The position numbers and the translations under genes are program-made. 64,000 nucleotides of DNA from JAEUJM01 sp041908445 (lineage in GTDB: Bacteria > Actinomycetota > Acidimicrobiia > Acidimicrobiales > DATDAH01), in assembly GCA_041908445.1 (NCBI GenBank), contig JAYRFK010000090.1:1-64000 (forward strand), given 5' to 3'. Positions within the stretch are counted from its first letter, which is position 1; each line of letters begins with the position of its first letter. The notes under the pieces are model-generated. The model was not told where the DNA came from, did not search any database, and saw nothing but the letters and a program-made list of their open reading frames with translations. This document shows positions 17,498-25,133 of this stretch, piece by piece.

Positions 17498-18336
17498 CAG
17501 GCCGTCCGGGCCGGGAGCGTGCGCGCCAGGTGGGCGACGACGTCCTCGTCGTGGTGGTCCCGACCCATCGCCGGTACCGGGGGGCCGTCGGCGCCGACGG
17601 CGCGGATGCCCACGAGCTCGGTGACCGCCGCGTACCCGGCGAGCACCAGGGCGGTGTCGGACTCCGGCGGGAGGACCTCGCCGGTCTCGCGCAGCTCCAT
17701 CTGGAGGCGGCCGGTCCCGCCGGCCCCGCCCCTCGGCAGGTCGGCGTCCGCGATGGCGGCGCGCACGGTGCCGAACGGGGCCAAGCCCGCCCAGCGGACC
17801 CCCGCCAGCCCGTCGAGCGGGCGGTCGGGCACGTTCAGGTTCAACACGGTGCGGGTCGGCGCGTCGGCGAGCCAGGCGAGGGCGTCGACCGCGAGGGTCG
17901 TGGCGGTCTCCCATCGCACGGGGTCGCCCGGCTCGATGCTGACCGCGAGGGCCGAGACCCCGAAGTTGGCAGCGGTGAGCGCGGCACCGACGGTGCCGGA
18001 GTGCAACGTGGCCCGGCCGGTGTTGGCCCCCGGGTTGACGCCCGAGACCACGAGGTCGGGCAGCTCGCCGAAGCCGCCGAGCCGAGCGGTCAGGACCGCG
18101 AGCGCGGGCGGTCCGTCCACGCCGTACGCCGGCACGCCCTCGAGGCCCGGGAGCTCGTGGGCCTCGACGTCGATGTGCTCGTCCACGTGCAGCCGACCGA
18201 GGGCGGCGCCGCTGCCGCTCATGTCGCTCCGGGGGGCGGCGACGACCACGTCGTGGCCGGCCGCCACCACCGCCCTGGCCAGGTGCTGGATGCCCGGGGC
18301 GCCGACGCCGTCGTCGTTGGTGACGAGGACGCGCAT
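17497..18336 (-). CDS. surE: 5'/3'-nucleotidase SurE
   Basis: 279-residue SurE-family metallophosphatase that releases phosphate from nucleoside monophosphates. The metal-binding NDDG at residues 7-10 and the Ser of the PRSDMSGSG loop are present, as is SGVNPGANTG with the conserved Asn. Placement inside the phosphate operon, overlapping both neighbours by one base, is notable because surE is more often near pcm or nlpD in other bacteria. Scavenging intracellular phosphate under starvation is a reasonable role (inference). Confidence 0.93.
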   Translation of the reverse strand: MRVLVTNDDGVGAPGIQHLARAVVAAGHDVVVAAPRSDMSGSGAALGRLHVDEHIDVEAHELPGLEGVPAYGVDGPPALAVLTARLGGFGELPDLVVSGVNPGANTGRATLHSGTVGAALTAANFGVSALAVSIEPGDPVRWETATTLAVDALAWLADAPTRTVLNLNVPDRPLDGLAGVRWAGLAPFGTVRAAIADADLPRGGAGGTGRLQMELRETGEVLPPESDTALVLAGYAAVTELVGIRAVGADGPPVPAMGRDHHDEDVVAHLARTLPARTA

Positions 18337-19148
18337 CAGCCGGCGTCGCCCTCGACGGTCACGTCACCGGGCGCCGCGGCCGACGGGGCCGCGGGCGCCG
18401 AGCCGTCGGCGCCGGGCCCGTCCGCCTCGTCGGCGGCCTCCTCGTCCGCCTCGTCCCGCGCCTTGGCGCGCGCGGCGCCGGCCTGCTCGGGCAGCCAGCC
18501 GGTGACCATGTACCGCACGCGCTCGCCCATGTTCACGGCGTGGTCCCCGATGCGCTCGTAGTACCGGCCGATGAGGGCGAGCTGTACCGCGGCCTGCAGG
18601 TCGATCGTCGTCGACGAGTGCGACTCGAAGATGGCCTGGATGTAGTCCTTGTGCAGCGTGTCGAGGCGGTCGTCCATGTCGTCGAGGGCCGCGGCCAGGC
18701 CGGCGTCGCGCTCGACGTAGGCGTCCACCGCGAGCTTGAAGAGGCGCTGCGCCTCGTCGCTCATCCGCTGGATCAGGCCGCGCACCCGGGGGTCGTACTC
18801 GACGCCGTAGATGCGCCGGGCCCCCTTCATGACGTTGACCACGAGGTCGCCCGAGCGCTCGATCTCCGAGGTCAGGCGCAGCGCGGTGACGATGGCCCGG
18901 AGGTCGCCGGCCATCGGCTGCTGGAGGGCGAGGAGCTGGTAGCACCGCTCCTCCACCTCCAGGGAGATGGCGTCGAGCACGTCGTCGCCGTCGAGGAGCC
19001 GCTGGGCCTCCTGGAGGTTGTTCGTCAGGAGCGCCTCGGTGCCCCTCGGGATGATCTCGGTGACCATCGCCGCCAGGCGGACGATGTCGTTCTGGACCTC
19101 GTCGAGCTCCTGGTGGAAGGTCTTGCGGATGTTCTCGGGCATGGTCAC
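18336..19148 (-). CDS. phoU: Phosphate transport regulator PhoU (copy 1)
   Basis: 270-residue PhoU: two three-helix bundles with metal-binding acidic motifs (EIERSGDLVVNV near residue 95 and YERIGDHAVNMGERV near 200). The extra ~45-residue acidic Ala/Asp/Glu tail is unusual. It links PstB activity to the SenX3 kinase, repressing signalling when phosphate is plentiful. Start and end overlap the adjacent phoU copy and surE by 4 and 1 bp. Confidence 0.94.
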   Translation of the reverse strand: MTMPENIRKTFHQELDEVQNDIVRLAAMVTEIIPRGTEALLTNNLQEAQRLLDGDDVLDAISLEVEERCYQLLALQQPMAGDLRAIVTALRLTSEIERSGDLVVNVMKGARRIYGVEYDPRVRGLIQRMSDEAQRLFKLAVDAYVERDAGLAAALDDMDDRLDTLHKDYIQAIFESHSSTTIDLQAAVQLALIGRYYERIGDHAVNMGERVRYMVTGWLPEQAGAARAKARDEADEEAADEADGPGADGSAPAAPSAAAPGDVTVEGDAG

Positions 19149-19804
19149 CTCACCTCGGCCACGAGGTGGTCGGGATCACCGGTGAGCAGGTAACGGAGGC
19201 GGGCCCCGATGACGCTGGCGTGGTCGGCGATGCGGTCGAAGGCCTGGCCGGCCGTGGTGGTGGCCAGGGCGAGGGGCACGGCGTCGGGCCGGTCCAACGC
19301 GCAGAGCTCCGCGGTGAGGCGGTCGCGGTGGACGCTCATCGACGCCGAGCCGCCGGCGAGCTCGACGGCGGTGCCGAGGTCGTCGGTGGCCCAGGCCGCC
19401 AGGGCGGCGCGGTAGCGGGCGGTCGCCTCGTCGGCCATGCCCATCAGGATGTCGTACGTGGAGGGGTTCGAGGCGATCAACGTCTGTTCGGGGGCCAGCT
19501 TGAGCACCCGCAGGGCGAGGTCACCCACCCGCTCGAGCTCGCCGAGCACCCGGATCACCGACACCACGAGGCGCAGGTCGGAGGCCACCGGCTGCTCCCG
19601 CCGGAGCAGGTCGTAGCAGCGCTCGGTGAGCGAGAGGTTCATGGCGTCGATCTCGTCGTCGGCGGCGATGCCCCGGGCCGCGAGGCGACGGTCGCCGGTG
19701 GCGAGCACCTCGCGCATCCGCTCCAGGTTCTGGTCCACCCGCACGCCCATGACCTCGACCTGCAGGCGCAGTTGCTCGAGCTCACCGGTGTAGGTGGCGC
19801 GCAC
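19145..19804 (-). CDS. phoU: Phosphate transport regulator PhoU (copy 2)
   Basis: 219-residue second PhoU with motifs ELERVGDLALRVL and FDRIADHASVIGARLRYL. It is clearly diverged from copy 1 and lacks its acidic tail. The GTG at 19804 lies 11 bp after the pstB stop; the open frame upstream of it is pstB in another reading. Tandem PhoU proteins in one operon may form heterodimers or divide the PstB and SenX3 contacts (inference). Confidence 0.9.
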   Translation of the reverse strand: MRATYTGELEQLRLQVEVMGVRVDQNLERMREVLATGDRRLAARGIAADDEIDAMNLSLTERCYDLLRREQPVASDLRLVVSVIRVLGELERVGDLALRVLKLAPEQTLIASNPSTYDILMGMADEATARYRAALAAWATDDLGTAVELAGGSASMSVHRDRLTAELCALDRPDAVPLALATTTAGQAFDRIADHASVIGARLRYLLTGDPDHLVAEVR

Positions 19805-19815
19805 GGCCGGCCGCC

Positions 19816-20694
19816 CTACCCGAAGCGCCCGGTGACGTAGTTCTCGGTGCGCTCGTCGCCGGGGTTGGAGAAGATCTTCTCGGTGGCGTCGAACTCCACC
19901 AGGATCCCGGTCCGGGTGTCGCTCACCTCGCTCACCTCGGTGGTGAAGAAGGCGGTCTTGTCGCTCACCCGGGCGGCCTGCTGCATGTTGTGGGTGACGA
20001 TCACGATCGTGTACTCGGCCTTGATCTCGTCCATCAGGTCCTCGATGCGGGCCGTGGCGATCGGGTCGAGCGCCGAGCAGGGCTCGTCCATCAGGATCAC
20101 CTCGGGGTCGACCGCGAGGGCGCGGGCGATGCAGAGGCGCTGCTGCTGGCCGCCGGAGAGCCCCATGGCCGAGTCCTTCAGGCGGTTCTTGACCTCGTCC
20201 CAGAGACCCGCCCGCTGCAGCGAGCGCTCGACGATCTCGTCCATGTCGCCCTTGATCCCAACGATCTTGGGGCCGTAGGCGATGTTGTCGTAGATCGACT
20301 TCGGGAACGGGTTCGGCTTCTGGAACACCATGCCGATGCGGCGGCGCACCTCGACGGGGTTCACGTCGGGGTCGTAGAGGTTCACCCCGTGGTAGCTGAT
20401 CCTGCCCTCGACCCGGGCGATGTCGACCAGGTCGTTCATGCGGTTGAAGCACCGCAGCACGGTGGTCTTGCCGCAGCCCGAGGGCCCGATGAAGGCGGTG
20501 ACCTCGTTGGCCCGCACCTGGAGCGACACGTCGCGCACGGCGCGGTACTCCCCGTAGTAGACGCAGAGCCCGTCCACGTCGAACACGGGCGGGTGCTCGG
20601 GCCCGTCGGGGGGGCTCGCGACCGCCGGGGTGGCGACCGGGACGGCGGGCCGGGCCCGCGCCTCGGGGTCGGCAGTGACGTCCGACATGGTCAT
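19816..20694 (-). CDS. pstB: Phosphate ABC transporter ATP-binding protein PstB
   Basis: 292-residue ABC ATPase. An N-terminal ~35-residue Pro/Ala-rich extension precedes the domain with Walker A GPSGCGKTT, the PstB-typical RCFNRMND and FQKPNPFP, signature LSGGQQQRL and Walker B VILMDEPCSALDP. The last residues VTGRFG match the family C-terminus. The ATG at 20694 overlaps the pstA stop by 4 bp; a second in-frame ATG lies two codons later. Confidence 0.96.
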   Translation of the reverse strand: MTMSDVTADPEARARPAVPVATPAVASPPDGPEHPPVFDVDGLCVYYGEYRAVRDVSLQVRANEVTAFIGPSGCGKTTVLRCFNRMNDLVDIARVEGRISYHGVNLYDPDVNPVEVRRRIGMVFQKPNPFPKSIYDNIAYGPKIVGIKGDMDEIVERSLQRAGLWDEVKNRLKDSAMGLSGGQQQRLCIARALAVDPEVILMDEPCSALDPIATARIEDLMDEIKAEYTIVIVTHNMQQAARVSDKTAFFTTEVSEVSDTRTGILVEFDATEKIFSNPGDERTENYVTGRFG

Positions 20695-21659
20695 CTCCGC
20701 TTCTTCTCGTAGTGGTTGCGCAGCAGGATCGCTGCGGTGTTGGCGATGAGGACGACGACGAGCAGCACGGCGATGGCCGCCGCGGTGAGGGCACGGAACC
20801 CGGCGTCGGGTCGGCCGGCCCAGGTCGTGATGACGATGGGCATCGCCGTGAACTTCTCGGTGAGCTGGGAGACGTCCAGCATCCCGGAGTCGCTGGCGAG
20901 CCGGCCGGTGACCGCGCCGACGAGGATCAGCGGGGCGGCCTCCCCCAGCGCGCGGGCGAGGGCCAGCACGGTGCCGGTCAGGATCCCGGGGGCCGCGTAC
21001 GGGAGCACGTGGCTGCGGATGACCTCCCACCGGGTGGCCCCCACGCCGTAGCCCGCCTCACGGATGGCGTCGGGCACGGCCCGGATGGCCTCGGCCGAGG
21101 TGATGATCACGATGGGCAGGACGAGCACCGCCAGCGTGACGCCGGCGGCCATGGTCGAGCGGCCACCGGTGAGGAAGCCGGCGGTCTTGACGAAGATCGC
21201 GAAGCCGAGGATGCCGTAGACCACCGAGGGCACACCCGCCAGGTTGCGGATGTTGAGCTCGATGAAGCGGCTGAACCGGCTCTTGGTCGCGTACTCCTCG
21301 AGGTAGATGGCCGCGCCGATCCCGATGGGGAAGGCGATCACCACGACGTAGTAGGCGATCCAGAACGAGCCCCGCAGGCCCTGGAACACCCCCGCCTCCT
21401 CGGGCTGGGCCCGCAGGCCGGCGGAGAGGAACGACCCGAGGCGGCTCGTCAGGACGTCCCATCCGCCGGTGATCACGTCCACCAGCAGGACCACGAGGAT
21501 GAAGATCGCGAACAGCAGGGCGGACAGGACGAGGCCCTTGAAGACCATCCCCCAGGCGTCGCGCTTGTTGCCCGTGATGCGGGCGCGGACGAGCTCCGTG
21601 GTGGTCGGGATGCGGCTGCGGCGAGTCGCCTGGTCGGCGGTGGTGACGGTGGTGGCCAC
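20691..21659 (-). CDS. pstA: Phosphate ABC transporter permease PstA
   Basis: 322-residue permease with about six TM segments; the binding-protein-dependent transport signature is EAGYGVGATRWEVIRSHVLPYAAPGILTG-like near residue 215. The GTG at 21659 begins V-A-T-T-V-T; 8 bp separate it from pstC. It forms the phosphate channel with PstC. Confidence 0.95.
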   Translation of the reverse strand: MATTVTTADQATRRSRIPTTTELVRARITGNKRDAWGMVFKGLVLSALLFAIFILVVLLVDVITGGWDVLTSRLGSFLSAGLRAQPEEAGVFQGLRGSFWIAYYVVVIAFPIGIGAAIYLEEYATKSRFSRFIELNIRNLAGVPSVVYGILGFAIFVKTAGFLTGGRSTMAAGVTLAVLVLPIVIITSAEAIRAVPDAIREAGYGVGATRWEVIRSHVLPYAAPGILTGTVLALARALGEAAPLILVGAVTGRLASDSGMLDVSQLTEKFTAMPIVITTWAGRPDAGFRALTAAAIAVLLVVVLIANTAAILLRNHYEKKRR

Positions 21660-21667
21660 GGGGTCCC

Positions 21668-22591
21668 CTAGTAGCGGTGGCGCACGCGGCGCACGAAGCG
21701 TCCGGCCCCGATGTTCAGGACGAAGGTGATCAGGAACAGGACCAGGCCCACGAAGAACAGGCTCTGGAAGGTGAGGCCGGCGCCGCGCACCGAGTCCGTG
21801 CCGGACGCCACCGAGGCCATGGCCGCGGTCATGGTCTGGCCCGGCCCGAGCGGGTCGGTGGTGAAGAGCGAGCCGCCGCCGGCGCCGGCGGCGATGAACA
21901 CCACCATGGTCTCGCCCATGGCCCGGGAGATGCCGAGGATGAACGCCGCGACCAGGCCCGACACCGCGCCGGGCAGGACGATGCGGACGGTGGTGGTCGC
22001 CTTGCGGGCGCCCATGCCCGCCGAGGCCTCCCGGAGCGAGTCGGGCACGGAGCGCAGGGCGTCCTCGGAGACCGAGGCGATGAGCGGGATGGTCAGGATC
22101 CCCACGCCGAGGCCGGCGGCGGCGAGGTTCGACTGGGTCGCCCCGGAGAAGAACCGCTGGATGATCTCGGGCGAGATGAAGGTGAGGGCGAAGAAGCCGA
22201 GGACCACGCTCGGGATGCCGGCGAGGATCTCGAGGGCGGGCTTGAGCAGGCGTCGTACCCGCGGCGGTGCGTACTCGGACAGGTAGATCGCCGAGGCGAG
22301 GCCCACCGGGATGGCCACCACCATCGCCACCACGGTGACGATGAGGGTGCCCACGAAGATGGTCTTGAGGTCGTAGAGGCCCCGCCGGGGGAACCACCCG
22401 GTGCTCCACACGGTGGCCCACTCGACCTGGCTCATGAAGGTCCAGGCCTCCCGCACCAGCGAGAACACGATGAGGGCGCTGATCACGAGCGAGACCGCGG
22501 CGGCCATGGCCAGGAGCACCCGGACGATCCGCTCGGTGCGCATCCGGCGGGGGTCGCCCCGCAGGTCCTCGATGGTGATGGACGAGGTCAC
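21668..22591 (-). CDS. pstC: Phosphate ABC transporter permease PstC
   Basis: 307-residue permease with six TM segments. The EAA-type loop is REASAGMGARKATTTVRIVLPGA near residue 195, and ISRAMGETMVV is the PstC signature. It overlaps the pstS stop by 4 bp, so binding protein and permease are coupled. Normal length. Confidence 0.95.
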   Translation of the reverse strand: MTSSITIEDLRGDPRRMRTERIVRVLLAMAAAVSLVISALIVFSLVREAWTFMSQVEWATVWSTGWFPRRGLYDLKTIFVGTLIVTVVAMVVAIPVGLASAIYLSEYAPPRVRRLLKPALEILAGIPSVVLGFFALTFISPEIIQRFFSGATQSNLAAAGLGVGILTIPLIASVSEDALRSVPDSLREASAGMGARKATTTVRIVLPGAVSGLVAAFILGISRAMGETMVVFIAAGAGGGSLFTTDPLGPGQTMTAAMASVASGTDSVRGAGLTFQSLFFVGLVLFLITFVLNIGAGRFVRRVRHRY

Positions 22592-23676
22592 GAGCCCTCC
22601 GGATCGACCCAGGTGCCGGTGCGGCGCTCCGACCAGGCGGTGGCCGCCTCGGCGAGGCGGTCGTCCGGCAGGGCCACGTAGCCGACCTCCTCGACCGCCG
22701 AGAGCCCGCCTCGGAGGTAGTAGTCGACGAAGTGGTCGACCTCGGGACGCTCGGCGCTGTTCTTGTTCACGTAGAGGTAGAGCGTGCGCGAGAGCGGGTA
22801 GGTGCCGTCGCCGATGGTCTCGCTCGAGGGGGCGACGCAGCCGTCACCGCCGTCGATGGCCACCTCGCGGACGAGATCGCCGGCCTGCTCGGCGAACGCG
22901 AACCCCACCCAGCCGAGCGAGCTGTCGCTGCCCTCGAGGGCGGTGAGGATGGCGTTGTCGTCCGACTGGGAGCTGTAGTCCGGGCGGGTCGTCTCGACCT
23001 GGTCCTCGGTGACGGCCCCGGTCTCCAGGCGGTCCTCGGCGATGCCCTTGAGGGCCAGCTCCACGAAGCTGTCGTAGGTGCCGGACTCCTCGCCGGGCCC
23101 GGTGATGTCCAGGCGGGTGTCGGGGAAGGTGGTGGACGAGCCGAGCTCGGCGGCCAGCCCCTGCGCGTCCGACCAGTCGGCGGTGCCCTCGGCCTCGGGC
23201 CCGATCAGGGCGTACAGGTCGGCGAAGCTCAGGCACTCGACCGACGCGTTCGCTGCGCTGGTGAGCACGGACAGGCCGTCGATGGCGATCGGGATCTCGA
23301 TGAACTCGACGCCGTTGGCCGCGCACGCGTCGATCTCCTCGGCCTCGATCGGGCGGGAGGCGTCGTTGATGTCGGCCTCGCCGTCGCAGAAGAGCTGGAA
23401 GCCGTCACCGGTTCCCGGGCCGTCGACGTCCACCTCGGAGCCGGGTGACACGTCGGCGAAGCGCTCTGCCACGGCGATCGAGATCGGCTCCACCGTCGAC
23501 GAGCCGGTCACCGTCACGGGGCCGGTGGTCGCGCCCGCGTCCTGGGAGCGGCGGGAGCTGGCGCCGGCGTCGGTGTCGCCCGACTGGAGCACGCCGATCA
23601 CGAGCGGCAGGTAGATCAGGGCCAGGAGGGGCCACACCAGGTACCGGCGCTTCACACCGCGGCCTCGGTCGCCCAT
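22588..23676 (-). CDS. pstS: Phosphate-binding protein PstS (operon copy, membrane anchored)
   Basis: 362-residue phosphate-binding protein. Phosphate-contact motifs GSSTVEPIS, DGPGTGDGF, DASRPIE and GEESGTYDSF are visible. Unlike the other copy it has no lipobox; an N-terminal uncleaved hydrophobic span (about 12-29) would anchor it. It overlaps pstC by 4 bp. The ATG at 23676 is used; a GTG at 23655 is an alternative. A TAGCGT -10 box (23689-23694, minus) lies 12 nt before the ATG, and a double PHO box lies 27 bp further up. It is about two-thirds identical by eye to the second copy next door. Confidence 0.93.
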   Translation of the reverse strand: MGDRGRGVKRRYLVWPLLALIYLPLVIGVLQSGDTDAGASSRRSQDAGATTGPVTVTGSSTVEPISIAVAERFADVSPGSEVDVDGPGTGDGFQLFCDGEADINDASRPIEAEEIDACAANGVEFIEIPIAIDGLSVLTSAANASVECLSFADLYALIGPEAEGTADWSDAQGLAAELGSSTTFPDTRLDITGPGEESGTYDSFVELALKGIAEDRLETGAVTEDQVETTRPDYSSQSDDNAILTALEGSDSSLGWVGFAFAEQAGDLVREVAIDGGDGCVAPSSETIGDGTYPLSRTLYLYVNKNSAERPEVDHFVDYYLRGGLSAVEEVGYVALPDDRLAEAATAWSERRTGTWVDPEGS

Positions 23677-23721
23677 CGCACGGGCCCGACGCTACGGACG
23701 GTCGGTGTCGCTCGGGAGTGG

Positions 23722-23743
23722 CCGAGGTGAACGCCAGGTGAAC
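23722..23743 (-). promoter_or_regulatory. PHO box of the pst operon
   Basis: On the minus strand two consecutive 11-mers read GTTCACCTGGC and GTTCACCTCGG, matching the direct-repeat PHO box bound by PhoP/RegX3-type regulators in actinobacteria. Exactly 27 bp separate it from the TAGCGT -10 box (23689-23694), which places the box just upstream of the -35 position. Confidence 0.8.
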
Positions 23744-23825
23744 GACGCGCGAACCCTGGGGAGCAGCGCGCTCGCGGTCGCCGCCCACCCGGCGTTCCTC
23801 GGGCTCGGCGTGTTCCCGGACGCGG

Positions 23826-23872
23826 CCCGGCCCCTCGCCGGCGGCCGGGAAGGCCGACCGGGAGGGGCCGGG
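23826..23872 (-). terminator. Hairpin downstream of the second pstS
   Basis: CCCGGCCCCTC and GAGGGGCCGGG form a perfect 11-bp stem with a 25-nt loop that is itself GC-rich. It lies 22 nt after the stop codon of the upstream pstS copy and before the PHO box of the pst operon, separating the two transcription units. Confidence 0.6.
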
Positions 23873-23894
23873 TCTGGGGAGAGCGCTGGTGGGA

Positions 23895-24989
23895 TCAGCC
23901 GCCGGAGGCGAGGCTGCCGGTCTCGCGGCTGTCCCAGGTGGCCTGGGCGTCGGCCAGGCGGGCGTCCGGGATGGCCACGTAGCCCGTCTCGGTCACGGCG
24001 CCGATGCCGTCGCCGAGGTAGTAGTCGACGTACGCGGCGACCGCCGGGTTGTCCTCGGCCGTGGCGGCGTTGACGTAGATGTACAGCGACCGCGAGAGCG
24101 GGTACGACCCGTCGGCGATGGTCTCGGTGCTGGGCTCGACGCAGCCGTCGCCGCCGTCCACCGCGACCTCCTTGACCTGGTCGCCGGCCTCCTCGGCGAA
24201 GGCGAACCCGACCCAGCCGAGCGAGCTGTCGCTGCCCTCGATGCCGGTGAGGATGGCGTTGTCGTCGGCCTGGCTCGTGTAGTCCGGGCGGGTCGTCTCG
24301 GCCTGGTCCTCGGTGATGTCGCCGGACTCGACCCGGCTCTCGGCGATGCCCTTCAGCGCCAGCTCGATGAAGCTGTCGTAGGTGCCGGACTCCTCACCGG
24401 GGGCGGTGATGTCGAGCGGGGCGTCGGGGAAGGTCGTGCTCGAGCCGAGGTCGGTGGCGAGCTGCTGGGCGTCGGCCCACGACTCGAAGCCCTCGGCCTC
24501 GGGGCCGACCAGCGCGTAGAGGTCGGCGAACGTCAGGCAGTCGATCGACTCGTTCGCCGGGTTGGTCATGACCGAGATGCCGTCGATGCCGACCTCGAGC
24601 TCGATGAACTCGACGCCGTTGTCGGCGCAGGCCTGGATCTCCTCGGCCTCGATCGGACGGGAGGCGTCGCTGATGTCGGTCTCGCCGTTGCAGAACAGCT
24701 CGAAGCCGTCGCCGGTGCCCGGGCCGTCCACGTTGACGGCGACCTCGGGCGCGACCTCGGCGAACGACTCCGCGACGGCGGTCGAGATCGGCTCGACCGT
24801 GGACGAACCGGAGATCACGACCTCGCCGGAGACGTCGGCGGCCGAGCCGCCCTCGTCCGAGCCGGCCGCGGTGGTGTCGGTGGCGGCGGTGTCCCCGCCG
24901 TCGTCGTCGCTACTGCACGCCGCGGTGGCGAGCCCCAGCACGGCCAGGATGGCCAACAGCCACACGAGGTGGCGCTTCTTGGTGAACAC
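23895..24989 (-). CDS. pstS: Phosphate-binding lipoprotein PstS (stand-alone copy)
   Basis: 364-residue phosphate-binding lipoprotein. The signal peptide ends in LATAAC with Cys at about residue 25, followed by an Asp/Thr/Gly linker and the PstS domain (GSSTVEPIS, DGPGTGDGFELFC, DASRPIE, GEESGTYDSF). The GTG at 24989 is favoured because AAGGAGGG lies directly upstream; an ATG eight codons earlier lacks a site. It has its own PHO box, its own TACCGT -10 (25041-25046, minus) and a terminator, so it is probably expressed separately and more strongly than the operon copy. Likely a tandem duplication. Confidence 0.94.
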   Translation of the reverse strand: MFTKKRHLVWLLAILAVLGLATAACSSDDDGGDTAATDTTAAGSDEGGSAADVSGEVVISGSSTVEPISTAVAESFAEVAPEVAVNVDGPGTGDGFELFCNGETDISDASRPIEAEEIQACADNGVEFIELEVGIDGISVMTNPANESIDCLTFADLYALVGPEAEGFESWADAQQLATDLGSSTTFPDAPLDITAPGEESGTYDSFIELALKGIAESRVESGDITEDQAETTRPDYTSQADDNAILTGIEGSDSSLGWVGFAFAEEAGDQVKEVAVDGGDGCVEPSTETIADGSYPLSRSLYIYVNAATAEDNPAVAAYVDYYLGDGIGAVTETGYVAIPDARLADAQATWDSRETGSLASGG

Positions 24990-25073
24990 ATGCCCTCCTT
25001 CGGGCGTCATGGCCGTCTTCGACGACGGCCGTCGACGAGGACGGTAGGAAGGCCGGGTGTCGCCCATCCGTGG

Positions 25074-25095
25074 GTGGGGTGAACCGGCGGTGAAC
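25074..25095 (-). promoter_or_regulatory. PHO box of the stand-alone pstS
   Basis: On the minus strand the 11-mers GTTCACCGCCG and GTTCACCCCAC lie in direct repeat. A TACCGT -10 box (25041-25046) lies exactly 27 bp downstream, the same geometry as in front of the pst operon. Confidence 0.8.
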
Positions 25096-25133
25096 GGCGG
25101 CTGGCCGTTCGGCACGCCCGCCGGGCGCCGTGG

